From Massilia sp. Root335 (lineage in GTDB: Bacteria > Pseudomonadota > Gammaproteobacteria > Burkholderiales > Burkholderiaceae_D), in NCBI RefSeq assembly GCF_001425685.1, contig NZ_LMCY01000015.1, forward strand, positions 307 to 64,306: a stretch of DNA of 64,000 nt, written 5' to 3'. Below are positions 26,792-35,572 of this stretch, piece by piece. Positions within the stretch are counted from its first letter, which is position 1. Every line of letters starts with the position of its first letter. Under the pieces are notes generated by a model. It did not search any database and was not told the DNA's origin. It worked only from the letters and a program-made list of their open reading frames with translations. Made by a program: the position numbers and the translations under genes.

Positions 26792-28045
26792 TCAGGCGGC
26801 GTGGATCGCCTGCCGCCGCGCCGCAGGGAGGCGGGGTTCGACATGCTCGCGATCGTCGTGCACGCGCTCCGTATTGCGCACGCGCTGCTGGTAGCCGCGC
26901 GGCGAGCAGCCCAGTTCGCGCTTGAACACCAGGTGCATGTACTGGCTCGACGTGAAGCCGCACTTGTGCGCCACGTCGGCCAGGTTGCAATCGTCCTGCG
27001 CCAGCATGGCGGTGGCGGCATCGAGCCGCGCGCGCAGGATCTCGTCGTGCACGCTGTAGCCGACCTGCTGCCGGAAATGGCTCTCGAGCGAAGAGCGCGA
27101 GATGCCGACATAGTTCGCCACCTGGTCGGTCTTGATGCCCTGGCAGGCGTACTGGCGGATGTAGTGGCGGGCGCGCATCACGTGCGGATGCGTGGCCGGC
27201 ACGTGCCGCGAGGACGCCTGGACGTTGATGCCGGCGGGCGGCACCAGGATGCGGGTCGTCGCCAGCGGCACGCCGTGCAGGATGCGGTCGAGCAGGTGCG
27301 CCGCCGTGCGGCCCATCTCCTGCGCGCCCTGGATCACGGACGTCAGCGGGATGCGGGTCAGCACGCGCGCCAGCGGATCGTTGTCGATGCCCACCACCGC
27401 GACCTGCTCCGGCACGGCGATCCCGGCCAGCGCGCACGCCTGCAGCAGCTGGCGGGCGCGCGCATCGGTGACGGCGATGATGCCGACCGGCTTCGGCAAC
27501 CGGTGCAGCCAGGCGATCTGTTCGCGCACCGCCTGGTTCCACGTCGGCGCGCGCGTGCATTGGCCGCGAAAGATCTCCGGCCTGGCGTGGTCGTGCTGCA
27601 CCAGCGCCGCGAACGCCTTCTCGCGCTCCTGCGCCCAGCGGTTCTCGCTCGCCTCGGGGAGGCTGAACAGCGCGAAGTGGGGCAGCCCGGACTCGATCAG
27701 GTGTTCGTAGGCGAGCTTGATGACCTTGACATTGTCGGTGGCCACATAGGGCACGACCGCCGGATAGTCCGCCGGATGCTCGTACGAGCCCCCGACCGCG
27801 ACCAGCGGCACGCGCGTGCCGGCGAGCGCCGCGGCGACGACCGGATCGTCGAAGTCCGCGATGATGCCGTCCCCCTGCCATTTCTCGATGCCCGCCAGGC
27901 GCAGGCGGAAATCCTCCTCGAGGAACAGGTCCCATTGCGTCCGCGTGCCCGACAGGTAATCCGCGACGCCGAGGATGACGTCGCGGTCGAATGCCTTGTT
28001 CGCATTGAACAGGAGGGCGATGCGGTGTGCGTGTGACCTTGCCAT
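26792..28045 (-). CDS. xylR: XylR-type AraC-family regulator
   Basis: A 417-residue regulator strongly resembling E. coli XylR: HRIALLFNANKAFDRDVILGV, WDLFLEEDFR, GDGIIADFDDP, IAVTDARARQLLQAC and GIDNDPLARVLTRIPL are near-identical blocks. A LacI-like ligand-binding domain occupies about residues 1-285 and an AraC helix-turn-helix pair about 310-405 (VGISRSSLESHFR, CGFTSSQYMHLVFK). XylR activates xylose catabolic and uptake genes when bound to xylose. Here it follows the STN receptor by 22 bp, so it is probably in that transcript and responds to xylose or a related pentose released from hemicellulose, arabinan or xylogalacturonan. Start at 28045 is supported by GGTGAGGAGACA; a longer frame upstream has no ribosome site. 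Confidence 0.88.
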   Translation of the reverse strand: MARSHAHRIALLFNANKAFDRDVILGVADYLSGTRTQWDLFLEEDFRLRLAGIEKWQGDGIIADFDDPVVAAALAGTRVPLVAVGGSYEHPADYPAVVPYVATDNVKVIKLAYEHLIESGLPHFALFSLPEASENRWAQEREKAFAALVQHDHARPEIFRGQCTRAPTWNQAVREQIAWLHRLPKPVGIIAVTDARARQLLQACALAGIAVPEQVAVVGIDNDPLARVLTRIPLTSVIQGAQEMGRTAAHLLDRILHGVPLATTRILVPPAGINVQASSRHVPATHPHVMRARHYIRQYACQGIKTDQVANYVGISRSSLESHFRQQVGYSVHDEILRARLDAATAMLAQDDCNLADVAHKCGFTSSQYMHLVFKRELGCSPRGYQQRVRNTERVHDDREHVEPRLPAARRQAIHAA

Positions 28046-28067
28046 GTTTGTCTCCTCACCAAGCTGC

Positions 28068-31000
28068 TTACATATTGCGGAAGTTGACCCCGACCATGAT
28101 GCGGCGGCCCGCGTAGGCATAGTCCAGCAGGTTCGGCGTCCCCGCGGAGAACGGGGCGAAGCTCGCCTGGCTGTTCGACGTCGTCGCATTGCCCAGGTTG
28201 CGTCCTTCGATGAAGAACTCGATGTTCGGCTTCCACTTGTACGACACCTTGCCGTCGATGAAGCGGGACGCGTCCCGGAAGTTCGGCGAGCCCGGGTTGT
28301 ACGGGAAGCGGGTCGCGATCACGCCCACCGCTGGATAGTCGTTGACCCCGAGCTGGCCGCAGCCGGCGATGCAGGTGAAGTACGACGCCACGGACTGCAC
28401 CGCGACCCGCGCCGACACCCTGCCGTCGTCGTACCACACCGCCCAGTTGTACGAATATTTCGATTCGCGCGCCGGCGGCAGCGGCGTGCCGGTCAGCAGG
28501 TCGACCACGTTTTCCGCCGACGTGGCCGAGCGCAGCCGCGTGTAGTTGGCGTCGACGCCGGTATAGCGCAGCAACCAGGGCAGGAAGGTGAACGCCGTCC
28601 TGGTGCCGAGTTCGAGGCCCTTGCGCGTCGTCGCCGCGCCGTTCTGCCAGAGCGAATAATTGAAATCGAGCGCGCCGAGCGCGACGCCGGTGGTGGGATC
28701 GACGAGGCTAGAGCCGCCCGCCAGCGGGACGCTGCTCGCCCCGCGCGGCACGGCCGGGCCGACCTTCCCTTCCTGCCTGAACACGGCGACCGAGAACATC
28801 GTGTCCCGGTTCGGATAGTATTCGACGCTCAGGTTCTGGTTGACGTTGGTCTGCGCGCGCAGGGCCGGGTTGCCGATCGTGCCGCTGCAGCCCTGCGGCG
28901 CGCCGGGATTCGTGTCCTGCAGGGTGGCGTCGTAGCGGCACGTCCCGGACGGCAGCAGGTCCGCGACGGGCGGACGCGCCACGGCCCTGGCGTGGTTGTA
29001 GCGCGCCACCAGCCGGTCCGGCACGAGCCACAGCGCCAGGTTGTAGATCGGCAGGAAGTCGTGGCTGGCGGCGTCGATCGCCACCGGTTGCGAGACCGAG
29101 TTCGTGACCGTGCCGCCGGCCGCGCCCGGCCGGGCCGGGTCGTACGAATCGGTCTTCGTGACCGAGGTGAACGTCATCATGCCTTCGCCATGCACCTTCG
29201 TCCGGACGTAGCGATACCCCATGTTCCCGTCGATCTCCCAGCCGAACGGCAGCGCCAGTCCGAAGTCGCCCATGACGTAGAACGCGCTGGTGCGCTCGAC
29301 CAGGTGCTGCTGCGGTTGCCGGTAGACCTGGCCGTCGCTGGCGGTGCACGACTTGACGCAGTCGAAATTCATGTTCGGCGTGGCGACCAGCGCGAAGGCC
29401 TTGTCGACGTCGATGCCGGTCCAGTTGTCCGGCAGTCCGGCCGCCCGCCCGCTGGCGCCCGCAAAGAACCCGGTGGGCGTGGCCTGCCCTTTCAAGGTCT
29501 GCGTGACGAGGTCCTGGAACTGCTGCGCCGTCAGCACCGTATTGCCGTCGAGCGCGCGGCGCGGGTCAAAGCCCGGCGTGAAGCCGTAGCGGCAGGCGTT
29601 GCCGCCGGGGGCCAGCGAGCCTGGCGTGTCCTGGCAGCCGTTGAACGTGCTGCGGATGATGGGCGTCGGCAGCACCACCGCCGGCACGTAGCCGGGCCGG
29701 CCGAACGTGCCGACCGCCGCCCGCACGGTGTAGCCGCCGCTGTTGCCGGTGTTCGGGTCCCAGCTGTCGCGGCGCGTATCGCGCAGGTTGACGCCGGCCT
29801 TGAAGCGCTTGAAGAAGGGGATCGTCTCCGGCGTCGCCCAGGTCACGTCGACCCTGGCGGTGCGCTCCCCGCTTTCCATCAGGCGCGGATTGAAATAGGT
29901 GCTGGGCTGCTGGGTCAGCAGCGGCTGCTGCGCGGCCGCGTAGGCGGGAAGCGCGCGTGTGTTGTAGGGGCCGGGTTGGACCGCGGACGACGCCGCGCCC
30001 GGCGTGAGGATCGCGTACTGGGCCGGGTCGGCCTGGTTGAAGTTGCTGGCGGCCGGGATGGCGTAGCCCCACAGCCCGTTCGGCAGCACGGACATGGTCA
30101 CGGGGCCGTAGTAGTCGCTGTAGCTCAGGCGCTTCTGGGCCCGTTCGAAACGCGACCTGGCGTCGCCGACGAAGAACTCGGCCTTGAGGGGGCCGTCGCG
30201 GTATTCGCCGCCCAGCTGCAGGTATTGCGCCGTCGTCTTCGCGTATTCGTGCACCTGGTCGGTCGTGGCGCTCGCATCGCTGATCGTGTACCGGGTCAGG
30301 TGGTGGTTGGCGTCGGCGACGATGGAGCCGGGGACGATGTTCGCCACCGAGCTTTGCAACAGCGTGTTCGCGGACTGCGCCGGCGTGGCGTAGGCGTAGT
30401 AGCCCGAACCGGGCACCGGGGTGCGCGTGCCGGCCTGCAGGTCGTCCACATAGGCCGGACCGGCATATCCCGGGCTGACGGTGCCGGACGGGTTGACCTG
30501 CACGCTGCCCAGCGTGTAGGTCAACTGGTGCATGTCGTCGTAGCGCCGGTTGTAGCTGCCCTTGGCATACACGGTCAGGCGGTCGTCGACCTTGAAGTCG
30601 GCGCGCAGGTCGAGGTTCTGGCGCTTGTCGAATTCGCGCTTGATCATGTAGCGCACATTGGACGGCGTGTAGTCGCTCCACTGGTTGAGGCAACTTGCCA
30701 GTTCGTTGATGCGCTGGTTCTGCGCGGCGCCGCGCGCGCTCGCCGCGATGGCGCTGCTCTGCGCCGCCGTCAGCGCGGGAAAGGCGGCATAGCAGTCGGC
30801 CTTGGTGCCGGCGGCGGCCGACCGGGTCAGCACCTCGAGCGGCGTGGCCGCGTCGAAGGTGCCGCCGGCGGCCAGCGGCGAGCGCAGCATCGGCGTCGTC
30901 GCATTCGCATCCGCCGCGTTCATCGTCTCCGGACGAAACGTGAACGTCTTCGCGGGCGAGCCGTCGAAGTCGGCCAGCCGGTAATAGCCCTGCAGCGCCG

Positions 31001-32093
31001 ATTGCGCCACCTGGGCCGAATGGGCCTCGTTGGCGAGCGTGGCGGACGACGCGTTCAGCAGCACGCCCAGGCGGCCGTCCAGGTATTTGTGCGCCAGCAC
31101 CACGTTCGCGTCCGGCTCCCAGATCCGGTTCAAGGAGCCGCGCGAGCCGGCCACGCGCACCGAGACGAAAGGCTTCTTGAAATCGAGGCCGGTGCGGGTC
31201 TTGATGATCACGCCGCCGCCGAGCGAGCCCTCGGTCATGTCGGCGGTCGCGCCCTTGATCACGTCCACGCTCTTGATCAGGTCCGACGACAACTGGCGGA
31301 ACTCGGTGCCGCGGCCGCCGCCGCCGCCGTACATGTCGGTGCCGCCGGCCGACTGGACGGCCTGGCCGTCGATCTCGACGCGGGTCAGGTCGGGGCCGTT
31401 GCCGCGCACGGCGACGGTGACGCCTTCGCCGAAGTCGCCCCGGTCCAGCGACACGCCCGACATGCGCGAGATCGCCTCGCCGATGTTCCGGTCCGGCAGC
31501 GAGCCCACGTCGTCGGCCACGATCGAATCGAGCGCCGTCGCGGCGTTCTTCTTGCGTTGGATGCCGGATTGCTGCGATGCCCGGGTGGCGACCACCAGCA
31601 CCTGCTTCACGGGGTCGTCGCCGCCGCCGGGCCGTTCCTGCGCGTTCTCCGCGGCTTGCGCCTGGGCGCCGGCGGGTGCGCCGCACATGAGCAGGAGCGC
31701 GGCCGACACGGCGCAGCACGCGGCCTTGCGCTGGCCGGGTACGTCCTTGTCGCCCGCCCGCTGGCCGTGCACTGGCGCCGATGGGAGGATGAACACGGCG
31801 CCGCTGGCGCTGACCTTGCCGTACAAGCCCGTGCCGGACAACAGGCGCTGCAAGGCGACGGACATCGGAAAACTGCCCCGCACCTGGTTCGTGCACACGT
31901 TGGCGAGGATATCCTCGGACGCCAGGATGTTGATGCCCGCCTGCTTGGCAAACACGTTGATCGTGCTCGTGGCGGGACCCGCGGGAATGTCGAACTGCTT
32001 GTCGACTTCCTGGGCGTGCCCGGCCTGTGGCATGACGGCCGCGCCGGCAACAAGAACAATGGCGGCAATGCTACCGCAATGATGTGTGACCAT
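28068..32093 (-). CDS. giant TonB-dependent receptor with STN domain, second module
   Basis: A receptor of 1341 residues from ATG 32093 (GTG at 32096, 6 bp from AGGAG, is an equally good start). Signal peptide (about 1-28), STN domain (about 33-104), a linker with a second hydrophobic signal-like segment (about 121-147, QRKAACCAVSAALLLM then AGAQAQ), TonB box VLVVATRAS, plug and long barrel ending AGRRIMVGVNFRNM. Domain order matches the receptor at 8324, but the internal ribosome site and ATG are not preserved here. It follows sigma and FecR on the same strand with its own promoter-like element (32156-32177) and precedes xylR. A small hairpin, AACGGA-N8-TCCGTT, lies in its leader. The substrate is probably an arabinan, xylan or pectin oligosaccharide. 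Confidence 0.9.
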   Translation of the reverse strand: MVTHHCGSIAAIVLVAGAAVMPQAGHAQEVDKQFDIPAGPATSTINVFAKQAGINILASEDILANVCTNQVRGSFPMSVALQRLLSGTGLYGKVSASGAVFILPSAPVHGQRAGDKDVPGQRKAACCAVSAALLLMCGAPAGAQAQAAENAQERPGGGDDPVKQVLVVATRASQQSGIQRKKNAATALDSIVADDVGSLPDRNIGEAISRMSGVSLDRGDFGEGVTVAVRGNGPDLTRVEIDGQAVQSAGGTDMYGGGGGRGTEFRQLSSDLIKSVDVIKGATADMTEGSLGGGVIIKTRTGLDFKKPFVSVRVAGSRGSLNRIWEPDANVVLAHKYLDGRLGVLLNASSATLANEAHSAQVAQSALQGYYRLADFDGSPAKTFTFRPETMNAADANATTPMLRSPLAAGGTFDAATPLEVLTRSAAAGTKADCYAAFPALTAAQSSAIAASARGAAQNQRINELASCLNQWSDYTPSNVRYMIKREFDKRQNLDLRADFKVDDRLTVYAKGSYNRRYDDMHQLTYTLGSVQVNPSGTVSPGYAGPAYVDDLQAGTRTPVPGSGYYAYATPAQSANTLLQSSVANIVPGSIVADANHHLTRYTISDASATTDQVHEYAKTTAQYLQLGGEYRDGPLKAEFFVGDARSRFERAQKRLSYSDYYGPVTMSVLPNGLWGYAIPAASNFNQADPAQYAILTPGAASSAVQPGPYNTRALPAYAAAQQPLLTQQPSTYFNPRLMESGERTARVDVTWATPETIPFFKRFKAGVNLRDTRRDSWDPNTGNSGGYTVRAAVGTFGRPGYVPAVVLPTPIIRSTFNGCQDTPGSLAPGGNACRYGFTPGFDPRRALDGNTVLTAQQFQDLVTQTLKGQATPTGFFAGASGRAAGLPDNWTGIDVDKAFALVATPNMNFDCVKSCTASDGQVYRQPQQHLVERTSAFYVMGDFGLALPFGWEIDGNMGYRYVRTKVHGEGMMTFTSVTKTDSYDPARPGAAGGTVTNSVSQPVAIDAASHDFLPIYNLALWLVPDRLVARYNHARAVARPPVADLLPSGTCRYDATLQDTNPGAPQGCSGTIGNPALRAQTNVNQNLSVEYYPNRDTMFSVAVFRQEGKVGPAVPRGASSVPLAGGSSLVDPTTGVALGALDFNYSLWQNGAATTRKGLELGTRTAFTFLPWLLRYTGVDANYTRLRSATSAENVVDLLTGTPLPPARESKYSYNWAVWYDDGRVSARVAVQSVASYFTCIAGCGQLGVNDYPAVGVIATRFPYNPGSPNFRDASRFIDGKVSYKWKPNIEFFIEGRNLGNATTSNSQASFAPFSAGTPNLLDYAYAGRRIMVGVNFRNM

Positions 32094-32155
32094 CACGCGT
32101 GTCTCCTTTACCTGGTCCTCTTATGAAACGGAATCTTTGCTCCGTTATGAATCAG

Positions 32156-32177
32156 GACGAACGGATCTCGAAAATCC
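32156..32177 (-). promoter_or_regulatory. ECF-sigma promoter-like element before second STN receptor
   Basis: On the minus strand GGATT (32177-32173), 13 bp, then CGTC (32159-32156), about 63 bp before the receptor start. Spacing equals that of the three perfect GGAAA-N13-CGTC copies; the -35 is weaker. The element lies within a wider AATCAGG...CCTGATT inverted repeat. Confidence 0.5.
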
Positions 32178-32218
32178 CTGATTTTTTTGGCCAGGCGTTA
32201 TAAGAATTGTCGGGGCGA

Positions 32219-33202
32219 TCAGATGCTGTTCTTGTCGGGACCATCCCTGGCGCCGATGACGATGCTTTCGCGACCGACTTCGATCGGCACGTTGAGATAG
32301 GCGCCGATATCCTTCGCAAACTGCTCGGCCGCGTCGATCTGGTACTGCCCGAAGATGCGCTTGCCCTCCAGCGCCGGGTCCGAAATGATGATCTTCTTGA
32401 CGCTGTAGCGATTGAAATCGGCGACCGCCTCGCCGAGGGTTTGCCGCGTGAATATCAACTTCCCCTCCCTCCATGCCAGTTTTCTCTGGATCTCCTGCGG
32501 CTGCCGCGCGACGGTGATCTGCGCCGTCCTGTAGGGAACGAAACTGCGTTGGCCGGCGGTCAGCAGCGCCTTGGCGTTGCCGGTCCATACCTCGACCGTC
32601 CCTTCGGTGACGAGGACCTCGGCGCCGTCCTTGAAACGGCGCACGCCGAATGCCGTGCCGACCGCGCGCACCCGCACGTCGCCCGCTTCCACGACGAACG
32701 GCTTGGTCTTGTCCTTTGCGACCTCGAACCAGGCCTCGCCCTTGACGAGCGTGATCTGGCGTTTTTCGCTGGTCAGCCTGACTTCCAGCCGGCTGCTGCT
32801 GTTGATGCTGGCCACCGACGTATCCGCCAGCGCGACCCGCCGGAATTCGCCGCGCGCCGTCGACAACGTGGTGCGGCGCTCCGCCACGTTCAGCGAGACG
32901 CCCACGCCGAACAGGCCCAAGCCGGCCGCCCAGGCCCCGTATCTGAGCAGCGCGCGCCGGTTGGCGCCCTTCGGTTCGGACGCATCGGAGCGCAGCGCAT
33001 AGCGGTCGTCGCCCGGATACAGATCGCGCTGCGCGACCGCCTGCGCGATTGCATTGTCGATGACGGTCGCGCGGATATACGCGCCCTTGTGCCGGGTATC
33101 TTCTTCAAGCCAGGCATCGAAATGCGCCCGCTCGTCCGCATCGAGTTCCCGTTCCGACTGAATCCGCAGCCATGCAAGGGCCTGATTATCGATCGCTGAC
33201 AT
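32219..33202 (-). CDS. FecR-family anti-sigma/signal transducer, second copy
   Basis: A 327-residue paralogue of the FecR at 7141. Cytoplasmic sigma-binding segment (about 1-80, LAWLRIQSERELD and FDAWLEEDTRHKGAY), one transmembrane helix (about 88-105), periplasmic FecR domain (about 112-210, FRRVALADTSVASINSSSRLE and KGEAWFEVAKDKTKPF) and a C-terminal STN-like domain (about 235-318). The start lies 17 bp inside the sigma gene, the same overlap as in the first module. The family keeps its ECF sigma factor inactive, or activates it, according to contact with the receptor STN domain. The gene ends 125 bp before the receptor start, and that gap contains the receptor's promoter-like element. Confidence 0.9.
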   Translation of the reverse strand: MSAIDNQALAWLRIQSERELDADERAHFDAWLEEDTRHKGAYIRATVIDNAIAQAVAQRDLYPGDDRYALRSDASEPKGANRRALLRYGAWAAGLGLFGVGVSLNVAERRTTLSTARGEFRRVALADTSVASINSSSRLEVRLTSEKRQITLVKGEAWFEVAKDKTKPFVVEAGDVRVRAVGTAFGVRRFKDGAEVLVTEGTVEVWTGNAKALLTAGQRSFVPYRTAQITVARQPQEIQRKLAWREGKLIFTRQTLGEAVADFNRYSVKKIIISDPALEGKRIFGQYQIDAAEQFAKDIGAYLNVPIEVGRESIVIGARDGPDKNSI

Positions 33203-33770
33203 TGGTCTTTCCTGCCTTGTTAATCTTGCGCACCTTCATGCTGGGCGGTATGTCGTGGGTGCCCTGCCGTTTCATCATGTCGGAGATCAGCTCCATCCCC
33301 TTGGCCGATTCGTATTCGACGGCCTTTTCCGTGACGCCCAGCGAATCCGCGGTCTCCTTCAGCGACAGGCCATAGATCCGCCGCGCGCGGAACACTTCGC
33401 GGCAGCGGTCGGGCAGCTTGCCGATCAAGCCCATCACCCAGCGCAGTTCGGCGCGGCCGGACGCGATCCGCTCGGGGCCGGGCATGTGATCCTGGACGTC
33501 CAGCTCGCCCAGGTTGGCCATGATGTCGATATTCACGACGGCGTCGCGCCGGAGCCGGTCGGTGATGAGGTTTTTTGCGATCTGCACGAAGTAGCCGCGC
33601 GGGTCCTTGACGTGCGTGACGTCGTCCATCTGCATCACCTTGCAGTAGACCTCCTGGATCACGTCGTCCACGTCGGCCGCACTCGCGCAGACGCGCCGTA
33701 ATCTGAGGCGAAACTCGGCTTCGAAGGGCAGCAGGTGCACCGTCAGCCAGTTGATAGTGTCTTGGTTCAT
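33186..33770 (-). CDS. FecI-like ECF RNA polymerase sigma factor, second copy
   Basis: A 194-residue ECF sigma factor similar along its length to that at 6558 (NWLTVHLLPFEAEF, DVDDVIQEVYCKV, IAKNLITDRLRRDAV, LPDRCREVFRARRIYGLS, LKETADSLGVTEKAVEYE). Region 2 spans about 10-80 and region 4 about 105-160. With the overlapping fecR and downstream STN receptor it forms the second surface-signalling module. A promoter-like GGAAA-N13-CGTC sits 27 bp upstream, implying auto-activation or cross-activation by the first sigma factor. Divergence between the two region-4 helices is modest, so cross-talk is possible. Confidence 0.9.
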   Translation of the reverse strand: MNQDTINWLTVHLLPFEAEFRLRLRRVCASAADVDDVIQEVYCKVMQMDDVTHVKDPRGYFVQIAKNLITDRLRRDAVVNIDIMANLGELDVQDHMPGPERIASGRAELRWVMGLIGKLPDRCREVFRARRIYGLSLKETADSLGVTEKAVEYESAKGMELISDMMKRQGTHDIPPSMKVRKINKAGKTNVSDR

Positions 33771-34423
33771 GTTTTTTCTCGTGTCCCATCAGTATGGACG
33801 AGCGAACCTGGCTTTTCCCTAAAATTTTCCCTAAAAATTTCTTCGCGGAGCAGCGGGCAACGCCTGCGCCAGCCTGGCCAAGGTCCCGGCGCGCAGGGAG
33901 CCACGCCATCCACCGGATGTGCAGACACGCGACGATCCGTGGCCGCTGGCTGGCGTCCCAAGAATTCATTGGAGTCGGTGACGACAAACGGACTGACGTC
34001 TCGCGTTCACCGGATTGGCAATACACCTCCGAAAAACATGCGAATTCATTCCATTAGCTGCCGATGTTTCGGCACGATGGTCCAGGCATCAGCCGAATTG
34101 CATGGCAATGCAAAATTTCAGCCGATATTCATAAACCGGATCGAATAAACCAAATTGCCACGAATCAATATAAGTTTATCGCACGAGAAAATCGTTGGAA
34201 ATAAATCATCGGGAACGGCGATTACAAGTCACGAAGTCGGCAACCAGATTGTTATTTCTTTTCTTGCGCAATTGCGCGAATGATTGCAAGATGCGATAGC
34301 GCTTCCGATTCCAGATCACCAATTTACAGTGCATGAATCATTTCGGCTTTCGCACGTCGCCGACGATGGCGAAGCGACCGCCCCATATCCATTGGTAATG
34401 TGTTTACTACAGGAGAAGTTGCG
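33771..34423. other. AT-richer intergenic region upstream of three-gene island
   Basis: This 653-bp gap holds the sigma promoter element at its left end, and otherwise no supported gene. Base composition drops sharply compared with both flanks. Visible structures are GCCGA-TGTT-TCGGC (34060-34073), TTGCAT-GGCA-ATGCAA (34098-34113) and the palindrome GCGCAATTGCGC (34266-34277). The promoter of the downstream island should lie here; TTGCGC-N17-GATAGC around 34272-34300 is only a weak candidate. A short plus-strand frame overlapping the sigma gene was judged spurious. Confidence 0.5.
33797..33818 (-). promoter_or_regulatory. ECF-sigma promoter-like element before second sigma gene
   Basis: On the minus strand GGAAA (33818-33814), 13 bp, CGTC (33800-33797), 27 bp before the sigma start. 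It is identical in core and spacing to the elements at 6516 and 8247. A second GGGAAAA copy lies immediately upstream. Confidence 0.6.
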
Positions 34424-35557
34424 ATGGCGAAAGAGAAAATAACGATCACCAAGATCATTAACAAGTTCATTCTTCCCAAGCAGCCAACGAGTGCCGCGAT
34501 GGATACGGCGGTCGCGCAATTGGGACTGTTCTTCGATGAAGAGCTTCAGATCGAGAATTATGTCCAGGACTGCATCAACATGACTGTTTTTCGGGACAAG
34601 ATCAACGCCGACCAAGACTGGGACGTGTCCACCTGGCCCACCTTGCATACCGGCGCCGAACACTTTTATTACAAGCAGGCCACCTTCGGAACCAGATACA
34701 TCACGGTGTTGATTCCGTTTCCGCCGCCCAGCACCGCAGCGAGCGATACGCCGGTCAACCCCTATTCCTTCGTGACGTTGATCGCACCGTCCGGCTCCAG
34801 ATATACCGAGTTCCAGCACACCCTCAGCAACGGCATTACCACCTCGATTTCGTTGGGACTGGCATTTGCCGGCGTCATGACAGGCGCATTGACGACCGTG
34901 GAGAATTCCCTGAGCGAGATCGGTCTCGGGATCATTTCGAAACTGGGGCTCGTCGAGTCGGAAATCGAGATCGGATTTGCCGACGTGTCCATGATTTCGA
35001 GCGCCGTCGCGTTGCCCCTCTTGCTGGCCGGCTGCCTGGTGATGGGCATCCTGTGGGGTATTCAAAAGAGCATCCAGTACTCGATCGAGATCGACAACAA
35101 CACGGATTACGACCTGACCATTCCGTTTCCGTATCTGGTCAATGACAATACCGAGTACGAGAAAAAGAACCTGGTCATTCCCAAGAGAGAGCCGGCCGGG
35201 ACACCGATTCCCGGCGTCCCTGGCGGAATCAGCGATCAAGGGAGCGTCAACCAGTTCAACTTCGTCAGCTCCGTGGCAAGCACCCTGCACGGCGTGGGCA
35301 TCGGGACGCAGTTCCAGATCAACGGACAGAATCTCGATTTCAGGTTCGAGAAACCCCTCGTTGGCGATTTATCGATGAAGGCCACCATCGACTCCGCCAC
35401 GGCGGAAGACTACTACAACACCAACATGGGCTACGACGACAAGCCGGAAGTCACCCTGAACATGGGTGCCATCGTCTTCAAGGTAGCGGCCACGCAAAGG
35501 AGCAGGTCCGACAGTGACCAGAATTGGTTCATCAAGGGATCGTTTACGCAAACCTGA
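34424..35557 (+). CDS. island protein A, putative membrane-inserting component
   Basis: A 377-residue protein of no recognised family. No signal peptide. Layout: soluble N-terminal domain (1-130, with IENYVQDCINM and HFYYKQATFGTRYITVLIPF), two hydrophobic segments (about 138-156 and 188-211) separated by an amphipathic loop, then a beta-rich C-terminal domain (about 219-357) starting YSIEIDNNTDYDL and containing VIPKREPAGTPIPGVPGG. That tail resembles, in layout only, membrane-binding beta-sandwich cytolysins. The start at 34424 is backed by AGGAG; a GTG 8 codons upstream is less likely. It is first of three co-directional paralogues and AT-richer than its neighbours. A pore-forming or membrane-lysing role is inference. 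Confidence 0.6.
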   Translation: MAKEKITITKIINKFILPKQPTSAAMDTAVAQLGLFFDEELQIENYVQDCINMTVFRDKINADQDWDVSTWPTLHTGAEHFYYKQATFGTRYITVLIPFPPPSTAASDTPVNPYSFVTLIAPSGSRYTEFQHTLSNGITTSISLGLAFAGVMTGALTTVENSLSEIGLGIISKLGLVESEIEIGFADVSMISSAVALPLLLAGCLVMGILWGIQKSIQYSIEIDNNTDYDLTIPFPYLVNDNTEYEKKNLVIPKREPAGTPIPGVPGGISDQGSVNQFNFVSSVASTLHGVGIGTQFQINGQNLDFRFEKPLVGDLSMKATIDSATAEDYYNTNMGYDDKPEVTLNMGAIVFKVAATQRSRSDSDQNWFIKGSFTQT

Positions 35558-35572
35558 TGGAAAGACCGAGCG

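Noticed and set aside
23073..27935. 1620-codon minus-strand frame opposite the second giant receptor
   Set aside because: Low-complexity Arg/Val/Ala sequence typical of antisense frames in high-GC genes. The plus-strand receptor and the xylR frame explain the region.
33735..34148. 137-residue plus-strand frame overlapping the second sigma gene
   Set aside because: No ribosome site, no domain, and half of it is antisense to the sigma gene.
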